From assembly GCF_030717995.2 (NCBI RefSeq), contig NZ_CP157743.1, positions 992,001 through 1,056,000 on the forward strand: 64,000 nt of DNA, read 5' to 3'. The position numbers and the translations under genes were made by a program. Below, piece after piece: positions 61,210 through 64,000 of the stretch. Each line of letters starts with the position of its first letter. Positions within the stretch are counted from its first letter, which is position 1. The stretch is from Methylomarinum sp. Ch1-1. GTDB lineage: Bacteria; Pseudomonadota; Gammaproteobacteria; Methylococcales; Methylomonadaceae. The notes below the pieces were generated by a model, which was not told the origin of the DNA, did not search any database, and saw only the letters and a list, made by a program, of their open reading frames with translations.

Positions 61210-62235
61210 TTAACCGATTTTCAATACCTTGGCGCCGCGTATCTTACGGGTTTTCAATTCGACCAGCGCTTCGTTAGCCTGCTCCAGACTAAACAGCTGG
61301 ACTTCCGGTTGCATTTTCATGTCAGCGGCCAGGGTCAGGAACTCGCTGACATCGCGTCGGGTGATATTGGCGACGCTCTTGATTTCCTTTTCCAGCCAAA
61401 GGTGGCGCGGATAATCCAATTGTAAAAGACTTTCTTGACCGGCTTCCTTGCGGATCGCGTTGATCACCAGTCGCCCGCCCGCTTCCAGGTTAGCCAGCGC
61501 CTCGACGATGGGTTGCCAAGCCGGCGTCGTGTCGATGATCGCATCGAGCTTGTGCGGCGCTCGCCGTTTCGTGTCGCCGGCCCAGGTCGCACCGAGCTCC
61601 AGGGCGAATTGTCTTTCCTCCGGACTTCTGGCGAACACAAACACTTCGCTGTTTGGAAAGCGGTGCTTCGCCATCTTCAGCACCAGATGACCGGAAGCGC
61701 CGAAGCCGGTCAGTCCGAGCCGCTGGCCGTCGTGTAAATTGGTCAGACGCAAGGAACGGTATCCGATCGCCCCGGCGCACAGCAACGGCGCCGCCTCCTG
61801 ATCGGTAAAGCTGTCGGGAATGCGATAGGCGAAATGTTGATCGACGGTCATGTATTCTGCGTAGCCGCCGTTGGCGTCGCGGCCGGTGGCCTGAAACGCC
61901 GGACACAGGTTTTCCTGTCCGCTCAGACAGAATTTGCAATGGCCGCAGGCGGAGAAAATCCAGGCGACGCCGACCCTGTCGCCCGCTTTAAAGTCGTCGA
62001 CCTGATCTCCGACCGTTTCGATGCGGCCGACCACTTGATGTCCGGGAATGACCGGCAGATGGGGCGGAGGCGTGCGCCCTTCGATTTCATCGAGCTCGGT
62101 ATGGCAGACGCCGCAGGCCGAGACCCGAATCAATATTTCGTGTGCCGCCGGCGTCGGAACAGGCGCTTGCACCCATTCCAGCGGCGTTTGGTTCTCATTC
62201 AGATTGCAGAGACTGGTTAAGCGCATCGCTTTCAT
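61210..62235 (-). CDS. Zinc-dependent alcohol dehydrogenase family protein
   Basis: A cytoplasmic medium-chain dehydrogenase/reductase of 341 residues. The catalytic-zinc motif CGVCHTELDEIEG (about residues 41-53) and GHQVVGRIETVG are present. The structural-zinc cysteines lie in CGHCKFCLSGQENLC. The Rossmann segment is LTGFGASGHLVLKMAKHR. It resembles AdhP/YogA-type NAD(P)-dependent alcohol dehydrogenases. The frame is open 57 codons upstream, but the ATG at 62235 has a GGTGG ribosome-binding site and the family N-terminus MKAMRL. It is transcribed alone on the minus strand. Confidence 0.88.
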   Translation of the reverse strand: MKAMRLTSLCNLNENQTPLEWVQAPVPTPAAHEILIRVSACGVCHTELDEIEGRTPPPHLPVIPGHQVVGRIETVGDQVDDFKAGDRVGVAWIFSACGHCKFCLSGQENLCPAFQATGRDANGGYAEYMTVDQHFAYRIPDSFTDQEAAPLLCAGAIGYRSLRLTNLHDGQRLGLTGFGASGHLVLKMAKHRFPNSEVFVFARSPEERQFALELGATWAGDTKRRAPHKLDAIIDTTPAWQPIVEALANLEAGGRLVINAIRKEAGQESLLQLDYPRHLWLEKEIKSVANITRRDVSEFLTLAADMKMQPEVQLFSLEQANEALVELKTRKIRGAKVLKIG

Positions 62236-62369
62236 CGCATCCACCGTTTTTTTGTTGCCGGATGTTATTAATGATTCTACGCTTTCTGCCAGGAGTAAAG
62301 CGATGATTGCATTTTGGCCGAAAAAGGCGGCAAGCGCAGGTGATCGTCGTTCAAGGGAAAGGAGTGTTT

Positions 62370-62800
62370 TGATGCGCTTCCTATCGTCAGCACACCCTAC
62401 CCGCACCGGTAGGGCGGATCAAGCGCAGCGGATCCGCCAACGTAGGGCGGCTTCGCGAAGTAAGCCGCCAAAAACCGCCGCCGGAGGCAAAATTGGTCAG
62501 GTATCCAGGCGCATTGCCTGGCGGCGAATCACCCTACGGTTGCATGCCAATGTAGCCTTGCCTTCGGATGTGTCGAACAGCGTGAAGCGCATCGAAACAA
62601 GGTGCGCTTGCTCCGCCAAAGTCTGCCCGTAGGAGGCCCGCCCTCGGGCCGAATGGCTCTTTTCGCGCCGAGGGCGGCGCTCCTACGCAAAGCACCGTCT
62701 TGTCTTCGGATGTGCCGAACAGCGTGAAGCGCATCAAAAACCGGTGCGCTTCCTATCGTCAGCACACCCACATCCGTGAGATGGATCACGCACAGCGGAT
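62370..62800. repeat. Dispersed GC-rich repeat fragments
   Basis: This region, part of the 890-base gap between the alcohol dehydrogenase and pcm, contains GTAGGGCGGCTTCGCGAAG and GCATTGCCTGGCGGCGAATC (shared with the tandem units at 48.6-49.1 kb). It also has two copies of AACAGCGTGAAGCGCATC (about 62577 and 62717, also near 48513), and two copies of CGCTTCCTATCGTCAGCAC (about 62375 and 62746). A further hairpin GGCCCGCCCTCGG...CCGAGGGCGGCGCTCC is present. No gene is credible here. Confidence 0.75.
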
Positions 62801-62874
62801 CCCCCTGGCGTATTTGTTGTTAAATTCTGTTTTGCCACTCATTCATTTAATGAGGTAGCTCTGCTGGGCTAAAG

Positions 62875-63038
62875 CAGCAATTCCCACTTTGGCATTCAAA
62901 AAGGGCATGGGGTGTGTTTGGCGAGGATGTCGGCAGCAAGGATGCTGCCGTCAAGCCCCCAGGGATGGGTTTACGGCGCTCCTCGACAGACACACCTCAT
63001 GCCCTAAACCCTGCAAAAATACTCAAACTGAATTACTG
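62875..63038 (-). mobile_element. MITE-like element, copy E, with perfect 9-bp target duplication
   Basis: About 164 bp, in reverse orientation to copy A and nearly the same length. Ends are CAGCAATTCCCACTTTGG... and ...CTCAAACTGAATTACTG. The flanks are identical 9-mers, GGGCTAAAG, at 62866-62874 and 63039-63047. It lies about 90 bases upstream of pcm. Confidence 0.9.
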
Positions 63039-63125
63039 GGGCTAAAGACTTTAATTGAAAATCGGCCGCTATTGTGTTGGAATTCAAAATGACTCAGTAG
63101 TTTATGCCCCTGTGGAGGTCGATGC

Positions 63126-63809
63126 ATGAACGATGTACAACGCATGTTGAAGGACATCGAAAGGGAAGTCAGGCTAACCCGAACAGAGATCGGCAAAGAC
63201 GCCTTGGACGCCCGCGTCATGGCGGCGATGAGGGAGGTGCCGAGACATGAATTCATTCCCCAGGAGCTGCATGAGCACGCCTATGACGATGGCCCGGTGC
63301 CGATCGGCATGGGGCAGACCATTTCCCAGCCTTATATCGTCGCGTTGATGAGCGATTTGCTCAACAGCAAAGCCAGCGACCGCATTTTGGAGATCGGCAC
63401 CGGTTCCGGCTATCAGGCGGCCGTGTTATCACGGCTAGTGCGCAAAGTTTACAGTATCGAGATCATCGAACGATTGTCGCAGCAGGCGCAGGCATGCTTC
63501 GACAAATTGGGGTATGACAATATCGAACTCAAAACCGACGACGGCTATTATGGCTGGCCGGAACAGGCGCCTTATGACGGCATCATCGTGACGGCCGCCG
63601 CGTCGGAAATTCCCCAACCGCTGATCGAACAACTGAAACCCGGCGCGAGGCTGGTCATTCCGGTCGGCTTGCCTTACAGTTATCAGGAATTGATCGTCGT
63701 CGAACACAAGTTAAGCGGGGAAATAGCGGCCCAGGCGATACTAGGCGTCAGTTTCGTTCCGCTCACCGGCCGCCATCAGACCGATGGCGCGGCTAAGCCT
63801 TTGCCTTAA
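63126..63809 (+). CDS. pcm: Protein-L-isoaspartate O-methyltransferase
   Basis: Repairs isoaspartyl residues in damaged proteins using S-adenosylmethionine; 227 residues. The family N-terminal segment VPRHEFIPQELHEHAYDDGPVPIGMGQTISQPYIVALM is followed by the SAM-binding loop ILEIGTGSGYQAAVLS. VTAAASEIPQPLIEQLKPGARLVIPVG lies in the C-terminal half. An ahcY gene, which recycles the S-adenosylhomocysteine produced, follows 29 bases after. Confidence 0.95.
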   Translation: MNDVQRMLKDIEREVRLTRTEIGKDALDARVMAAMREVPRHEFIPQELHEHAYDDGPVPIGMGQTISQPYIVALMSDLLNSKASDRILEIGTGSGYQAAVLSRLVRKVYSIEIIERLSQQAQACFDKLGYDNIELKTDDGYYGWPEQAPYDGIIVTAAASEIPQPLIEQLKPGARLVIPVGLPYSYQELIVVEHKLSGEIAAQAILGVSFVPLTGRHQTDGAAKPLP

Positions 63810-63838
63810 TCTCGAATAACTGAGATGGAGTAGCGTTC

Positions 63839-64000
63839 GTGAATGATAAAAACCATGATGTGAAGGATCTTGCGCTAGCCGACCAGGGCCGCGAGCGCAT
63901 CGATTGGGCGCTCAGCGAAATGCCGGTCTTGCGGCAATTGATGGAGCGCTTTGATCGGGAAAAACCATTGGCCGGGGCGCGCATTAGCGGTTGTTTGCAT
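63839..64000 (+). CDS. ahcY: Adenosylhomocysteinase, N-terminal part (runs off the window)
   Basis: A GTG start at 63839 (after a GATGGAG ribosome-binding site) opens a frame to the window end, 54 residues. It contains VKDLALADQGRERIDWALSEMPVLRQLMERFDREKPLAGARISGCLH, the conserved N-terminus of S-adenosylhomocysteine hydrolase. The enzyme splits S-adenosylhomocysteine into homocysteine and adenosine. Confidence 0.88.
   Translation, partial: MNDKNHDVKDLALADQGRERIDWALSEMPVLRQLMERFDREKPLAGARISGCLH

Noticed and set aside
62529-62789. Minus-strand frames with repeated DALHAVRHIRRQ peptides
   Set aside because: Produced by the dispersed repeats at 62.4-62.8 kb; no start signal.

Overview
The window is a chromosomal segment of a gammaproteobacterium. 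The evidence is the class-typical gene content and order: zapA, ygfB, pepP, ubiH and ubiI next to a 6S RNA; bamD beside rluD and pgeF; a multifunctional Cca; a DUF2782 gene beside homoserine kinase; and phoBR. The overall character (nitrate assimilation, cytochrome bd, SPFH and alginate-export-type proteins) would fit a methanotroph of the Methylococcales, but no methane or methanol oxidation gene is present. The order-level placement is therefore only a guess.

Layout. 0-17.4 kb is housekeeping: rsmE, CPBP protease, yajQ, cca, a TauE exporter, an OmpA lipoprotein, 6S RNA, zapA, the ubiquinone genes, thrB, an SPFH protein and a porin. 17.8-22.3 kb is a nitrate ABC transporter (nrtA, nrtB and a fused two-ATPase subunit) on the minus strand. 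23.3-37.6 kb is a complete subtype I-C CRISPR-Cas locus (cas3, cas5c, cas8c with an internal cas11c start, cas7c, cas4, cas1, cas2). It has a hicBA toxin-antitoxin pair inside the cas operon and an array I count at 88 repeats. 37.6-48.1 kb is nitrite/nitrate assimilation: nirB, nirD, phzF, a NarK-type transporter, nasT, a nitrate reductase electron-transfer subunit and nasA. 48.1-64 kb returns to housekeeping and respiration: DUF4010 protein, bamD, rluD, pgeF, a ZIP transporter, phoBR, cydAB with a CydX-GGDEF-like fusion, an alcohol dehydrogenase, pcm and the start of ahcY.

How the parts work together. Three nitrogen transcription units (nrtA, nirB, nasB-like) share one control layout: an NtrC-like site, a sigma-54 -24/-12 element, two small hairpins with hexaloops of the ANTAR-target type, and an intrinsic terminator whose 5' arm overlaps the second hairpin. 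The ANTAR protein NasT is encoded in the nirB operon. This reads as a NtrC/sigma-54 regulon with NasT antitermination. The CRISPR-Cas locus sits between its two halves.

Mobile DNA. No transposase is visible. At least eight copies of a non-coding element of about 50-240 bp share terminal inverted repeats, and five of them are flanked by 8-9/9 matching 9-bp direct repeats. This is a MITE family that has moved within this genome. GC-rich dispersed repeats occupy 48.5-49.1 kb and 62.4-62.8 kb.

Main points for a second look: hicBA embedded between cas7 and cas4; the CydX-GGDEF-like fusion; the three-operon NasT leader regulon with a NasT lacking the phosphoacceptor Asp; and the MITE family with clean target duplications. 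All coordinates and motif readings were made by eye; no search or folding program was run.
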